Program-made: the position numbers and the translations under genes | Source of the DNA: Photobacterium sp. Ph5 | Lineage (GTDB): Bacteria; Pseudomonadota; Gammaproteobacteria; Enterobacterales; Vibrionaceae | Assembly (NCBI RefSeq): GCF_022129445.1 | Contig: NZ_JADQAQ010000009.1 | Coordinates: 42,117-106,116 of the forward strand | Reading direction: 5' to 3' | DNA length: 64,000 nt | Part shown: positions 25,529 through 35,337 of the stretch, one piece after another | Position numbering within the stretch: the stretch's first letter is position 1 | How the letters are laid out: each line of letters opens with the position of its first letter | The notes under the pieces: generated by a model | What the model was told of the DNA's origin: nothing | Databases searched by the model: none | The model's input: the letters and a program-made list of their open reading frames with translations, nothing else

Positions 25529-27523
25529 ATGGAACATAAAATGTTAGCGAATGCGATTCGTGCTCTAAGCATGGATGGTGTACAACAAGCAAATTCTGGT
25601 CACCCTGGCGCACCTATGGGTATGGCAGATATCGCCGAAGTACTTTGGCGTGGTCACATGAATCACAACCCACAAAACCCTAAGTGGGCTGATCGCGACC
25701 GTTTTGTATTATCAAACGGCCACGGTTCAATGCTTATCTATTCGCTACTTCACCTTACAGGTTACGATCTTTCTATCGATGATCTGAAGAATTTCCGTCA
25801 ACTTCACTCAAAAACACCGGGGCACCCAGAATACGGTTACGCACCAGGTGTTGAAACAACAACAGGTCCTTTAGGCCAAGGTATTACTAATGCGGTTGGT
25901 ATGGCACTTGCTGAAAAAGCAATGGCTGCACAATTTAACCGTGAAGGTCATGACGTTGTTGATCACTACACATACTCTTTCCTTGGTGATGGCTGTCTAA
26001 TGGAAGGTGTTTCTCACGAAGCATGTTCACTAGCAGGTACATTAGGTCTTGGTAAACTGATCGCATTCTGGGATGACAACGGTATTTCTATCGATGGTCA
26101 CGTTGAAGGTTGGTTTACTGATAACACGCCAGAGCGTTTTGAATCTTACGGCTGGCATGTCATTCCTGCTGTTGATGGTCACGATGCAGCAGCAATTAAT
26201 GCAGCAATTGAAGCAGCGAAAGCTGAAACAGGTAAGCCAACACTTATTTGTTGCAAAACGATCATTGGTTTTGGTTCTCCAAACAAATCTGGCTCTCACG
26301 ACTGTCACGGTGCTCCACTAGGCGCTGATGAAATTAAAGCAGCACGTGAATTCCTAGGTTGGACTTACGGCGCATTTGAAATCCCAGCAGAAATCTACGC
26401 TGAGTGGGATGCGAAAGAAGCAGGTAAAGCAAAAGAAGCGGCATGGGATGAGAAATTTGCCGCGTACGCTGCTGCTTACCCTGAACTAGCTGCTGAATTC
26501 AAACGTCGTATGAACGGCGAGCTACCAGCAAACTGGGAACAAGTGACATCTGAAGTGATTGCAGATCTTCAAGCAAACCCTGCAAATATTGCTTCTCGTA
26601 AAGCATCACAAAACGCACTTGAAGCATTCGGTAAAATTTTACCTGAATTCATGGGCGGTTCTGCAGACCTAGCACCATCAAACCTAACCATGTGGTCTGG
26701 CTCTAAGTCAATCACACCAACAGATGCATCTGGCAACTACATTCACTACGGTGTACGTGAATTTGGTATGACTGCGATGATCAATGGTATGGCACTACAC
26801 GGTGGTTTCGTTCCTTATGGCGCAACATTCCTAATGTTTATGGAATATGCACGTAATGCAATGCGTATGGCTGCACTGATGAAAATTCAGAACATTCAAG
26901 TTTACACGCACGATTCAATCGGTTTAGGTGAAGATGGTCCGACACACCAGCCTGTAGAGCAGATTGCATCTCTACGCCTAACACCAAACATGAGCACATG
27001 GCGTCCATGTGACCAAGTTGAATCAGCAGTAGCTTGGAAATACGCAATTGAGCGTAAAGATGGCCCAACATCGCTAATCTTCTCTCGTCAAAACCTAACA
27101 CAACAAGATCGTGACGCTGCACAAGTAGCTAACATCGCTAAGGGTGGTTACATCCTTAAAGACTGCGAAGGCAAACCTGAACTAATCTTAATTGCAACTG
27201 GTTCAGAAGTCGGTATTGCAGCAGAAGCTTACGCACAACTAACGGCTGAAGGTCGTAAGGTACGTCTTGTTTCTATGCCTGCAACAGATCTGTTTGACAA
27301 GCAAGATGCAGCATACCGTGAAAGTGTATTACCTTCAGATGTAACAGCGCGTATCGCTGTTGAAGCAGGTATTGCTGATTTCTGGTACAAGTATGTTGGT
27401 TTCGATGGTCGTATCATCGGTATGACAACATTTGGTGAATCAGCACCAGCTGAAGAGCTATTTAAAATGTTTGGCTTTACAACAGATAATATTGTTGAAA
27501 CAGCAAAAGAATTATTAGCATAA
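25529..27523 (+). CDS. tkt: Transketolase
   Basis: 664 residues, full length. It transfers two-carbon units between pentose and other sugar phosphates using thiamine diphosphate and Mg2+. N-terminal signature [20 protein letters not shown], the cofactor motif [18 protein letters not shown] (about 154-171) with [10 protein letters not shown], the pyrimidine-binding [16 protein letters not shown] region, and the C-terminal domain with ATGSEVGIA are all present. GGTGGAAA precedes ATG. It is coupled with talB and completes the non-oxidative pentose phosphate branch. A strong bidirectional terminator follows. Confidence 0.97.
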   Translation: MEHKMLANAIRALSMDGVQQANSGHPGAPMGMADIAEVLWRGHMNHNPQNPKWADRDRFVLSNGHGSMLIYSLLHLTGYDLSIDDLKNFRQLHSKTPGHPEYGYAPGVETTTGPLGQGITNAVGMALAEKAMAAQFNREGHDVVDHYTYSFLGDGCLMEGVSHEACSLAGTLGLGKLIAFWDDNGISIDGHVEGWFTDNTPERFESYGWHVIPAVDGHDAAAINAAIEAAKAETGKPTLICCKTIIGFGSPNKSGSHDCHGAPLGADEIKAAREFLGWTYGAFEIPAEIYAEWDAKEAGKAKEAAWDEKFAAYAAAYPELAAEFKRRMNGELPANWEQVTSEVIADLQANPANIASRKASQNALEAFGKILPEFMGGSADLAPSNLTMWSGSKSITPTDASGNYIHYGVREFGMTAMINGMALHGGFVPYGATFLMFMEYARNAMRMAALMKIQNIQVYTHDSIGLGEDGPTHQPVEQIASLRLTPNMSTWRPCDQVESAVAWKYAIERKDGPTSLIFSRQNLTQQDRDAAQVANIAKGGYILKDCEGKPELILIATGSEVGIAAEAYAQLTAEGRKVRLVSMPATDLFDKQDAAYRESVLPSDVTARIAVEAGIADFWYKYVGFDGRIIGMTTFGESAPAEELFKMFGFTTDNIVETAKELLA

Positions 27524-27539
27524 TCGCTTAATAATCATG

Positions 27540-27569
27540 AAAAAGCCGAGCTTTAAAGCTCGGCTTTTT
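27540..27569. terminator. Terminator after tkt
   Basis: A perfect 15-bp palindrome, AAAAAGCCGAGCTTT and its complement, with T-runs on both strands. It serves tkt and the convergent small gene at 27615. Confidence 0.92.
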
Positions 27570-27614
27570 ACTTTCATCAAATAATAAAATGTACTAAATG
27601 TTACATATTCAAAG

Positions 27615-27827
27615 CTACTGATTAGAAACATTAACCTGTAATAGCTCTTCTCCATTCACTTCAAAGCGCAACTTTAAGTGCCCTTCCGTTGATAAATCTT
27701 TAATTAATTTAATCCCTTTACCTGCAAATCTTTGGCTTATCAATCCATTTATATCATTGATTAGGTTGATTTTATCTTCATTAGATAACACTGATTGTGA
27801 TGTGGTTTTATAGGTGTTAAAAAACAT
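27615..27827 (-). CDS. Small hypothetical protein
   Basis: 70 residues, no signal peptide or membrane segment. The sequence begins MFFNTYKTTSQSVLSNEDK and ends with KLRFEVNGEELLQVNVSNQ, a mixed alpha/beta pattern with a middle IKLIKDLSTEGHL. No family is recognised. Only a weak GAG-type ribosome site precedes the ATG. It faces the tkt terminator and stands alone. The frame is moderately convincing on composition and isolation only. Confidence 0.5.
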   Translation of the reverse strand: MFFNTYKTTSQSVLSNEDKINLINDINGLISQRFAGKGIKLIKDLSTEGHLKLRFEVNGEELLQVNVSNQ

Positions 27828-28114
27828 AATTTAAGCTCTGATTAGACCTTTAAGCACCCTATGTCAAAGTTGCATATTTTGACAATTTTATTTTGTTGAT
27901 AAATGTAACGATTAATTGATTTATTACTTTGAGGATTTAGTAATTAAAATGAATAAAGCTAAATTAATATACCTATTTCGTTATATCAGCAATTACCAAA
28001 AATAAAACTTTTGATTATAAAAACGTGTATTGTTCAAATTTAAAATAAGCGTAAATTTAAATCCATAGACAGACACCAACTTATTTTTAACGCTGTTTAT
28101 CAAAGGATTTAGTT

Positions 28115-28429
28115 ATGGCACATTTTAATAGTCAAGAGCACAAAGGTTCACAAGGCGGTCATCAACATGGCGCTGAATTCGAACATGAAAAAATGGAACG
28201 TCGTTATGATGACGGTGCTGAGCATAAACATAACCGTGATCATCATGAAATGCGTGATCATGAGAAAAGTCACCCATATACACAACATGGCGGTGATCCT
28301 GTAGGTCATAAGCACCCAGAACAAACTCATGGCGATCGTCATGAACATGATGAACATCGTCATCATAAGACTAAAGAGCATGACCATAAAGAGTCATCTC
28401 GTTTACACCACAAAACATCAACTAAATAA
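28115..28429 (+). CDS. Histidine-rich small hydrophilic protein
   Basis: 104 residues of which about 24 are His, with many Asp, Glu, Lys and Arg and almost no hydrophobic residues; no signal peptide. His occurs as HxH and HH clusters throughout (e.g. EHKHNRDHHE, DRHEHDEHRHHK). AAAGGA lies seven bases upstream of the ATG and a terminator follows, so it is a real transcription unit. The composition suggests an intrinsically disordered metal (Ni, Zn, Cu or Co) buffer or desiccation-type protein in the cytoplasm. No metal transporter or Zur/Fur site is evident nearby, so this remains inference. Confidence 0.72.
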   Translation: MAHFNSQEHKGSQGGHQHGAEFEHEKMERRYDDGAEHKHNRDHHEMRDHEKSHPYTQHGGDPVGHKHPEQTHGDRHEHDEHRHHKTKEHDHKESSRLHHKTSTK

Positions 28430-28488
28430 TACTATTTAGTTGAGATAAAGTTCTTATTTAAATAAGAATAATATAAAAATATTAAGAG

Positions 28489-28522
28489 CCCAATTAATGA
28501 AAGTATATTTTTATTAATTGGG
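28489..28522. terminator. Terminator of the His-rich gene
   Basis: CCCAATTAAT at 28489-28498 pairs with ATTAATTGGG at 28513-28522, then TTTTTC. Confidence 0.75.
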
Positions 28523-28539
28523 TTTTTCTATTTATGTTA

Positions 28540-28980
28540 TTAATTTTTAATTAAGTAAGGCTCAATAAAATCTAACACTTCATTTTCACAAAGCCCAACT
28601 TCAACCTCAATACCCGCCTCTTTTAAAACCGCGATACCTTTACCACTATTACGGCTGTCTGGATCCAGTGTTGCAACCACAACTTTCTTAACACCTAATT
28701 CAACCAATGTATGTGCACAAGAAGGAGTACGTCCGACGAAAGAGCACGGCTCTAATGTCACATAAGCAGTTACGTTCGTAAAAGAACCATGATAATTAGC
28801 TAGCGCCATCGCTTCAGCATGGTGTTGCCCTGGCGGCTGAGTAAATCCTTCACTCACAATCTCACCATCTTTAACTAATACACACCCTACTGGAGGATTC
28901 GGGCGACAGGCTGGTAATGATTGATGAGATAATAAAAGTGCACGCATCATAAATGCTTGTTCTTGAAAATCGTGGTTCAT
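28540..28980 (-). CDS. Stand-alone RibD-type pyrimidine deaminase
   Basis: 146 residues. The cytidine-deaminase-fold zinc site is intact: HHAEAMAL (His and catalytic Glu) and VTLEPCSFVGRTPSCAHTLVE (two Cys). The RPNPPVGCVLVKDG start is the RibD N-terminal signature, so the reaction expected is deamination of 2,5-diamino-6-ribosylamino-4-pyrimidinone 5'-phosphate in riboflavin synthesis. The reductase domain of bifunctional RibD (about 220 more residues) is absent, and the gene does not sit in a rib cluster. It may be an accessory RibD-like deaminase acting on another substrate. Confidence 0.85.
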   Translation of the reverse strand: MNHDFQEQAFMMRALLLSHQSLPACRPNPPVGCVLVKDGEIVSEGFTQPPGQHHAEAMALANYHGSFTNVTAYVTLEPCSFVGRTPSCAHTLVELGVKKVVVATLDPDSRNSGKGIAVLKEAGIEVEVGLCENEVLDFIEPYLIKN

Positions 28981-29169
28981 GGTTTCAATACACCGTCGAG
29001 TAAAACATCTAGTGTATGCTGAAACATAAAAAAAAGCATTTGTGAAAAATAACGTATTTATTTTTAATCTAATGTCATTTAATTATGAATGAAATATGAA
29101 TACCTCCATCATTCTTAATTCAGCGGAAATATCGTTTACTGTATCCTTCTAAATCTTGAGAGAAAGACC

Positions 29170-29475
29170 ATGAAACGCGTTATCACGACTCTAGTCTTAT
29201 CATTAACACTGCATTCGTTATCAGCTTTCGCTATTACTAATCATTCATCGCAATATAGCCAACTTATCACAGACAATACAATTAAATACCTCGACCACAC
29301 TCAGCAATTAAATACCAATCAGCTACAACAAAGCCATGTGTTAACTGCAATCAATAATAATAATTATCTATCAACTACAGGGCACAAAGAAGGGCATTTA
29401 GAAAGAAAGCGATGGGAAGACACACGACTAAGTAGAAGTAACAACCGCTACCGAGAAGAACATAAGAATAAATAA
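29170..29475 (+). CDS. Small secreted hypothetical protein
   Basis: 101 residues with a clear signal peptide (MKRVITTLVLSLTLHSLSAFA). The mature part is hydrophilic, Asn/Gln/His-rich in the middle (TQQLNTNQLQQSHVLTAINN) and basic at the end (RKRWEDTRLSRSNNRYREE). No domain is recognised. GAGAGAAAG precedes the ATG and a terminator follows. It is probably a periplasmic protein of unknown role, standing alone. Confidence 0.6.
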   Translation: MKRVITTLVLSLTLHSLSAFAITNHSSQYSQLITDNTIKYLDHTQQLNTNQLQQSHVLTAINNNNYLSTTGHKEGHLERKRWEDTRLSRSNNRYREEHKNK

Positions 29476-29486
29476 TCTAATCTATC

Positions 29487-29518
29487 AGCCCAAGTTTTAA
29501 ATCATTCAATCTTGGGCT
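29487..29518 (+). terminator. Terminator of the small secreted protein gene
   Basis: AGCCCAAG at 29487-29494 pairs with CTTGGGCT at 29511-29518, followed by TTTAATAA. Confidence 0.65.
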
Positions 29519-29823
29519 TTTAATAAATACCTTATCGAATATTCTATTATCAACAGAACAACAATTTTTTAAGACCGTATCACCTGTTAATAATTAATCA
29601 AAACAATGTCTAGCATTTGTACAGTAAATATATAAAACATCGTAAAATAAGTCATTTATTCAAGATATTATCTACTTTTAACAAAAATACACTGCTCAAT
29701 TAGTAATCGCGACATTAGTTCATTTACGGTTCAGAAAAGCTATGTTTTTATACATCCTCGCAAAAATAAGCTAGTGCATTACGCACTCACTAAAAATAAA
29801 AAACTGACGAGCATTCCAGATTT
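29519..29823 (+). other. Upstream region of the M23 endopeptidase gene
   Basis: 305 AT-rich bases with no plausible gene; presumed promoter region. No clear operator is seen. Confidence 0.35.
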
Positions 29824-31149
29824 ATGTCTACGTTAAAAACGACAATCTTGAGCAAACTTATTAATTCTCGCTATATTAGCCTTGCCGGTATTTCTCTTAT
29901 CACCGTCGCTGCGGTTTTATCTATCAATACAACATCCACATCCCATAAGCAGATGGAAGTGCAACTCCCCATTTCAACCACACCTGAAGTTGTACTGCCC
30001 GCACTATCGCCAAAAGCGATGAAAAAGACGGTCGACTTACCACCAACTTACGAATATAAGATCCAAAAAGGTGATACGTTAAGTGAAATTTTTTCGCGGA
30101 TGTCTATCCCCTACTCTGACGTTCAATCGATTATGGAAGCCGATTTAAACACGCTTCAAATTGATAAACTAAAGCCTGGTAATACATTACGTTTTTGGAT
30201 TAATGAAAGCGATCACAAACTCAATAAGTTAGAGCTTGAGTTTAGTTTAGCGCAACGTATTGATTATATTCGTACTAAAGATGGCGATTTCGACGTAAAA
30301 GAAATTACATTACCAGGGGTATGGCGTGAAACGGTTGCAACTGGAAAAATTCATGGCAGCTTCAGTGCTTCTACACGTAAAGCAGGGTTATCACACAGTG
30401 AAACTCAAGAAATCATGTCTTTATTAAAAGATAAACTAAATTTTAATCGAGATTTAAAAGCGGGTGATCTTTTTGAAGTTGTCACCAAACGTAAATACAT
30501 AAAAAACCAAGCAACCGGTGATAGCGAATTACAAGCGATTCGTATTTATTCCGGTAAACGTCTAATTTCAGCCTATTTACACTCTGATGGCAATTTTTAT
30601 GACCAAAATGGCGATAGCTTACAACGAGCATTCCTTCGTTACCCTTATCCGGCATCAAGGCATTTCCGTATCAGTTCACCATTTAACCCAAATCGTATTC
30701 ATCCAGTAACAGGACGTCGCCAACCACATAATGGTGTTGATTTTGCCGCGCCATCTGGTACACCGGTACTTGCAACAGGTGATGGTGTTGTAACATTAGT
30801 GACTAATCACCCTTATGCAGGACGTTATATTGTCATTAAACATAGTGCTAATTACAGTACTCGTTACCTACATAACAGCCGCATTTTGGTTAAAAAAGGT
30901 CAACATGTTAAACGTGGTCAAGAAATTGCTCTATCAGGCAGCACAGGCCGTGTAACAGGTCCACACATTCACTATGAATTCTTAATTCGAGGAAAAGCAG
31001 TAAACCCAATGACAGCAAATATCCCATTGGCTGCATCTGTTCCTCGTAAAGAGAAGAAAGAGTTCGAAACTCAGGTCGCTAAATATAATAAATTGATGAA
31101 ACAATCTATTGAACAAGATAAAAATCAAATCGCAATTGTGAAAAGATAA
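29824..31149 (+). CDS. LysM/M23 peptidoglycan DD-endopeptidase, MepM/ShyA-like
   Basis: 441 residues. An N-terminal signal anchor (about 17-36) is followed by an OapA/LysM-like domain (YEYKIQKGDTLSEIFSRMSI, about 76-126), an inhibitory or scaffold domain, and an M23 metallopeptidase domain (about 295-400). Zinc ligands lie in PHNGVDF and GPHIHYEF. The enzyme cleaves D-Ala-mDAP cross-links so that new glycan can be inserted; E. coli MepM and V. cholerae ShyA share this plan. No lpxM or znu genes are adjacent, unlike E. coli mepM. A strong hairpin terminator follows the gene. Confidence 0.88.
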   Translation: MSTLKTTILSKLINSRYISLAGISLITVAAVLSINTTSTSHKQMEVQLPISTTPEVVLPALSPKAMKKTVDLPPTYEYKIQKGDTLSEIFSRMSIPYSDVQSIMEADLNTLQIDKLKPGNTLRFWINESDHKLNKLELEFSLAQRIDYIRTKDGDFDVKEITLPGVWRETVATGKIHGSFSASTRKAGLSHSETQEIMSLLKDKLNFNRDLKAGDLFEVVTKRKYIKNQATGDSELQAIRIYSGKRLISAYLHSDGNFYDQNGDSLQRAFLRYPYPASRHFRISSPFNPNRIHPVTGRRQPHNGVDFAAPSGTPVLATGDGVVTLVTNHPYAGRYIVIKHSANYSTRYLHNSRILVKKGQHVKRGQEIALSGSTGRVTGPHIHYEFLIRGKAVNPMTANIPLAASVPRKEKKEFETQVAKYNKLMKQSIEQDKNQIAIVKR

Positions 31150-31185
31150 TAGAATAGTTTTAACTCAATCATCATGTAATAAACG

Positions 31186-31217
31186 AAAAGCACTTCTATT
31201 CTTTTAGAAGTGCTTTT
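31186..31217 (+). terminator. Terminator of the M23 endopeptidase gene
   Basis: AAAAGCACTTCTA and TAGAAGTGCTTTT are perfect 13-bp arms around TTCTTT, followed by TTTATTC. Confidence 0.85.
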
Positions 31218-31501
31218 TTATTCATTCAAATATAACAACCCACTAGCAAACACCTGTAACAAGGGTAAATCTCTAATCAAAGCCATACATTACGATATTT
31301 GCAACTTTATATAACAACAAATATACATTTAGAAACATTTAACTCGGCATCCATCATTATTTTTGTGACAATGTTATCTATTTATCAAATGAATTTACGC
31401 TTATTCTTTTGCCATTGTATGCGCCATGATTGACCTGCTTGCGTTATCGGCATTCAACAACGTTCTACTTTTATATACACTACCGAATACAGGAAGTATC
31501 T
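31218..31501 (+). other. Upstream region of the M14-type deacylase gene
   Basis: 284 bases, AT-rich, presumed promoter; includes the 3' stretch where a longer open frame begins (31430) without a ribosome site. No operator is identified. Confidence 0.3.
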
Positions 31502-32554
31502 ATGGCTAAGAAAACGCCACCTTTTGAATTTGCCGGCTTATCGATTGATGCAGGCAAACACATTAATTGTGAATTAGAAATTGCTCGTCTTTATACTCAC
31601 TCACCTCTTTCGGTTTCCGTTGATATCCTTCATGGTAAACACCCAGGTCCCGTCTTATTAATCAATGCGGCTATTCATGGTGATGAACTGAATGGTATTG
31701 AGGTTGTACGTCAAGTTATTGAAAAAATAGATTTAAATAAACTTCACGGAACAATTATTGCGGTACCTGTAGTTAACGTTTTTGGCTTTATTCATAAGTC
31801 TCGCTACTTACCTGATCGTCGAGATTTGAACCGTTGTTTCCCTGGTTCTGAACGTGGTTCAATTGCAGGCCGTATGGCTTACCAATATTTTAATCAAGTG
31901 GTTCGTCGTGCATCTCATGTTATCGATCTACATACGGCGGCTATTTACCGTACTAACTTACCTCAAATTAGAGCTAACCTTGAAAATTCATTAGCTAAAG
32001 AGATGGCTATGGCATTTGGTTCACCCGTTGTCGTTGATGCTAGTCTGCGTGAGGGCTCATTACGAGCAGCTGCTGAAGAATTTAACATACCCGTGATCAC
32101 ATTTGAGGCAGGTGAGGCGTTACGTCTTGATCCACATGCAGTAGGATCTGGCGTTCAAGGCGTATTGAAGGTAATGCGCCATCTAAATATGCTACGCACT
32201 AGCCGTAGCAAAAAAGTTATTGAACCAATGGTGCCAAAAGCAACCCGTTGGATTCGTGCCGACTATGATGGCTTGCTTCGATCCCATGTGGCCTTGGGTG
32301 AGAAGGTATCGAAAGATCAAGTCATCGCCACTATTAGCGATCCTGCAGGTAGCAGTGAAGCACCTGTTATTGCTCCACAAGGTGGGATCGTAATTGGTCA
32401 GCAAACATTGCCTTTAGTTAACGAAGGTGATGCTATTTTCCATGTTGCTTTCTTTGAAGAGCCTGATGGCTTAGTTGAAGAGCAAGTGGAAAGTTACCTT
32501 GATGATGCCATCGAAGAATTAGATGATGAGCTAAAATGGGGTATGACAAACTAA
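31502..32554 (+). CDS. Succinylglutamate desuccinylase/aspartoacylase family protein (M14-like zinc deacylase)
   Basis: 350 residues starting at ATG 31502, which has AGGAAG upstream; the frame extends to 31430 but without support. Zinc motif HGDELNG (59-65) and the second ligand in VIDLHTA (about 145) mark the AstE/ASPA M14 subfamily; a later ITFEAGEAL supplies the catalytic Glu region. The C-terminal quarter (DYDGLLRSHVALGEKVSKDQ and onward) is the lipoyl-like beta domain of the RimK-associated subgroup. These enzymes hydrolyse N-acyl amino acids or terminal peptide modifications. An ATP-grasp glutamate-ligase-like gene lies 5 kb away, possibly functionally linked. Confidence 0.83.
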   Translation: MAKKTPPFEFAGLSIDAGKHINCELEIARLYTHSPLSVSVDILHGKHPGPVLLINAAIHGDELNGIEVVRQVIEKIDLNKLHGTIIAVPVVNVFGFIHKSRYLPDRRDLNRCFPGSERGSIAGRMAYQYFNQVVRRASHVIDLHTAAIYRTNLPQIRANLENSLAKEMAMAFGSPVVVDASLREGSLRAAAEEFNIPVITFEAGEALRLDPHAVGSGVQGVLKVMRHLNMLRTSRSKKVIEPMVPKATRWIRADYDGLLRSHVALGEKVSKDQVIATISDPAGSSEAPVIAPQGGIVIGQQTLPLVNEGDAIFHVAFFEEPDGLVEEQVESYLDDAIEELDDELKWGMTN

Positions 32555-32595
32555 TTTAGCTATTAGAGCTTCATTATAAAACACACAAGTATAAA

Positions 32596-32623
32596 AAAGG
32601 CTAAGTGCGAACACTTAGCCTTT
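32596..32623. terminator. Bidirectional terminator between the deacylase and PBP1B genes
   Basis: AAAGGCTAAGTG and CACTTAGCCTTT form a perfect 12-bp stem with a 4-base loop between two convergent genes. Confidence 0.88.
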
Positions 32624-32661
32624 CATTTTTATATTAAGCCAATAACGGCAAAAAAATATCT

Positions 32662-35016
32662 TTACCAATCAAACAATTTACCAAAGAAACCTTCGACTTT
32701 TTTCTGCACTTCTTTCGCTTGTTGTTTCACTGCTTGTACCTGACAGTTTTGTTTAAGATCACCATTCGGATCCCAAATTGGCATTCTTGTTGTACCAAAA
32801 CAATCTTCAACATACGTACCGTTCGCTGCCACCGTATATTTCTCTCCTTCGAGTTCAGAAGGCTGAGTTAAAACTAACGGTTCAGGTTTACGATGCTGAA
32901 TATAATCTGTATATAAACGCAATGCACCTGTTGCACCAGTTAAGTGAGCGGTTTTATTATCATCACGCCCCATCCATACCGTTACAACTTCACGTCCATC
33001 AATACCAACATACCAACTGTCTTTACCATTGTTCGTCGTGCCCGTTTTACCTGCAAGGTGACTATTTGGGAACAATTTATTCAGTGAATGAGCAGTACCA
33101 AATTTTACCGTATCTTGCAGTGCAAACATGGTTAACCATGCCGCTTGACTTGGCACAACCGGTGAAGCTTTAGGCCAATTTTGATAAAGCACTTTACCAT
33201 CCTCATCAACCACGGCGTTTAATGCTGTTAATGGTGCTAGGTAGCCATTATTACTAATGGTTTGATACATTTGTGTCACTTCTAGCGGCGACAAGGCAAT
33301 TGAACCTAAAAATAATGAAGGTACTTGAGGGATCTCTTCAAATGGCACCCCTAACTTTGTCAACGTCTTAGAGACTTTCTCAATACCTAACGCCATCCCT
33401 AAATTAACCGTCGGGACGTTGTATGATTTCGCTAATGCAACAAATAAAGGCACTTCACCACGATATTTACGATCATAATTTCGAGGATTCCATACCGCCC
33501 CATCTTGCATCTTAATAGAAAGCGGCTGATCTTTTAATGATGTTGCTAACGTGTACTGTTCAGGCTCTTCTAATGCTGATAAGTAAATAGAAGGTTTCAC
33601 GACTGAACCGATTTGACGTTGTGCATTAATCGCACGATTATACCCAGGGAAATCAGGGTTACTTCCCCCAATCATAGCGCGGATTTCACCAGTTGTACGA
33701 TCAGCAATCACCATTGCCGTTTGTAGATCTTTACCCGCACGTTTTTCAACTAACGGGATCATTTTCTTCACAGATTCTTCAGCTAACTTTTGTGATTGAG
33801 GATCTAACGAGGTAAACAAACGTAAGCCTTTACCTTCTTCAAAAGCATCACCTACTTTTTGCTCTAATTCACGTTTAAGTTGATCAAAATATGCTGGTTG
33901 ACGTTTTGCAAGTTGCCCTTTTGATTGAACATCCAATGGTAATTTAATTGCTGCTTGATATTGCTTTTCAGTCAATAACTTATTGTCGAACATGATTTTT
34001 AATACCACATTACGACGATCTTTAGCACGCTCAGGGTGACGCCACGGATTATAATAAGACGGACCCTTTACCATACCAATTAATAGTGCTAATTGATCAG
34101 AGCGTAATTCCGATAATGGGCGATCAAAATAATAACGAGATGCTAAAGCAAAGCCATGAATACCACGACCAGAATATTGGGCTAGATAGACTTGATTCAT
34201 GTACGCATCAAGCACTTCTTCTTTACCATATTTATAATCGATGATAATTGCCATATAGGCTTCTTTAAATTTACGCCATAAACTGCGCTCACTCGATAAA
34301 AACATATTTTTAGCAAGTTGCTGTGTTAGCGTACTACCACCTTGAACGGTGTGACCAGCTTTGATATTAGCGACAAACGCACGTGCAATACCCACTAAAG
34401 AAATACCATCATGCTCATAGAAATGACGATCTTCAGTATCAACAAGACCTTCGACTAATAGCTTAGGCATTTTATCTTCTGGGAGATAAATTCGTTGCTG
34501 GTCGTTTTTCGCTTCTAGCATACCCAGCATTTGGGGATCCATGTGAAGGAAACCGAGCTCTTTATTCGAGTCTAAATCCTTCATTTGGCTGATCCCTTCG
34601 CTATTGAAAGTCACAACAACATGACGAGCGCCTTCTGCACCCTCTTTAAAGTTAAATGGTCGACGAACAAATTCAACAGACCAACCATTTGCTTTGTACT
34701 CACCACTTTGATCAGGCTCAGATACTTTTTGATAGCCTAATACTTTTAACTCATTAACTAACGAGTTGTAGCTAATTGGTGCGCCAGGTTGAAGTGCAAG
34801 TTCACGAGCATAGACGACTGACGGTAACTGCCATAATTGACCGGCAAACTTTTCACTAATGGTTTGGTTTAAGTTATTACCCAGATAAGCCATACCTAAA
34901 CCGCCAATAACAGCAACCGTAAGCAAGCTGCGCTTAATCAGTTTACGTCCAGATGATGGCTGCGACTTTGCTGTATTATCCTGTTTATGATCAGACTGTT
35001 GATTATTTGATGTCAT
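32662..35016 (-). CDS. mrcB: Penicillin-binding protein 1B, bifunctional peptidoglycan synthase
   Basis: 784 residues, the usual size. A short cytoplasmic tail and one membrane helix (about 28-48) lead to the UB2H domain, the GT51 glycosyltransferase (catalytic Glu near 194 in VDTEDRHFYEHDG; GGSTLTQQLAKNMFL), and the transpeptidase domain: SVVKPS with the acylated Ser near 470, SYN in AKSYNVPTVN, and KTGTTNNGKD near 656. It polymerises and cross-links glycan chains at the inner-membrane outer face. Long Glu/Lys tail at the end (QAKEVQKKVEGFFGKL). Monocistronic, minus strand. Confidence 0.96.
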   Translation of the reverse strand: MTSNNQQSDHKQDNTAKSQPSSGRKLIKRSLLTVAVIGGLGMAYLGNNLNQTISEKFAGQLWQLPSVVYARELALQPGAPISYNSLVNELKVLGYQKVSEPDQSGEYKANGWSVEFVRRPFNFKEGAEGARHVVVTFNSEGISQMKDLDSNKELGFLHMDPQMLGMLEAKNDQQRIYLPEDKMPKLLVEGLVDTEDRHFYEHDGISLVGIARAFVANIKAGHTVQGGSTLTQQLAKNMFLSSERSLWRKFKEAYMAIIIDYKYGKEEVLDAYMNQVYLAQYSGRGIHGFALASRYYFDRPLSELRSDQLALLIGMVKGPSYYNPWRHPERAKDRRNVVLKIMFDNKLLTEKQYQAAIKLPLDVQSKGQLAKRQPAYFDQLKRELEQKVGDAFEEGKGLRLFTSLDPQSQKLAEESVKKMIPLVEKRAGKDLQTAMVIADRTTGEIRAMIGGSNPDFPGYNRAINAQRQIGSVVKPSIYLSALEEPEQYTLATSLKDQPLSIKMQDGAVWNPRNYDRKYRGEVPLFVALAKSYNVPTVNLGMALGIEKVSKTLTKLGVPFEEIPQVPSLFLGSIALSPLEVTQMYQTISNNGYLAPLTALNAVVDEDGKVLYQNWPKASPVVPSQAAWLTMFALQDTVKFGTAHSLNKLFPNSHLAGKTGTTNNGKDSWYVGIDGREVVTVWMGRDDNKTAHLTGATGALRLYTDYIQHRKPEPLVLTQPSELEGEKYTVAANGTYVEDCFGTTRMPIWDPNGDLKQNCQVQAVKQQAKEVQKKVEGFFGKLFDW

Positions 35017-35337
35017 TCATTTTTCCAATTTAACAGCAGCGGTTTAACTACTGTTTAATTATTAAACAATAAGATAAAAATAAACCGACTATTAAATTAC
35101 TACCTTATATAGAAAGCAATATAGTTAAGATAAACATAATCGTAATTTTCAATGATCATGTCATCCGTATGTCAGTTCTATATTGTATGATTTTTTCATT
35201 AACACTGGCAAAAAACATTATTTTATTATGATCAACATGATGCTTTGGGTCGCAATTTATTTATTAATCATCCACAATAACGTCTTTAAGAAAGCCAGCG
35301 ATCAATTCCGATCGGGCACAGGTACCATGAGATAGCT
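35017..35337. other. Divergent promoter region between mrcB and a small orphan gene
   Basis: 321 AT-rich bases without a gene. It should hold both promoters; GATC-rich palindromic bits occur near 35300 but no operator is assigned. Confidence 0.3.

Noticed and set aside
28148..28387. 79-codon minus-strand frame rich in Met and Phe
   Set aside because: It is the antisense of the His-rich gene; its Met-rich content simply mirrors CAT codons.
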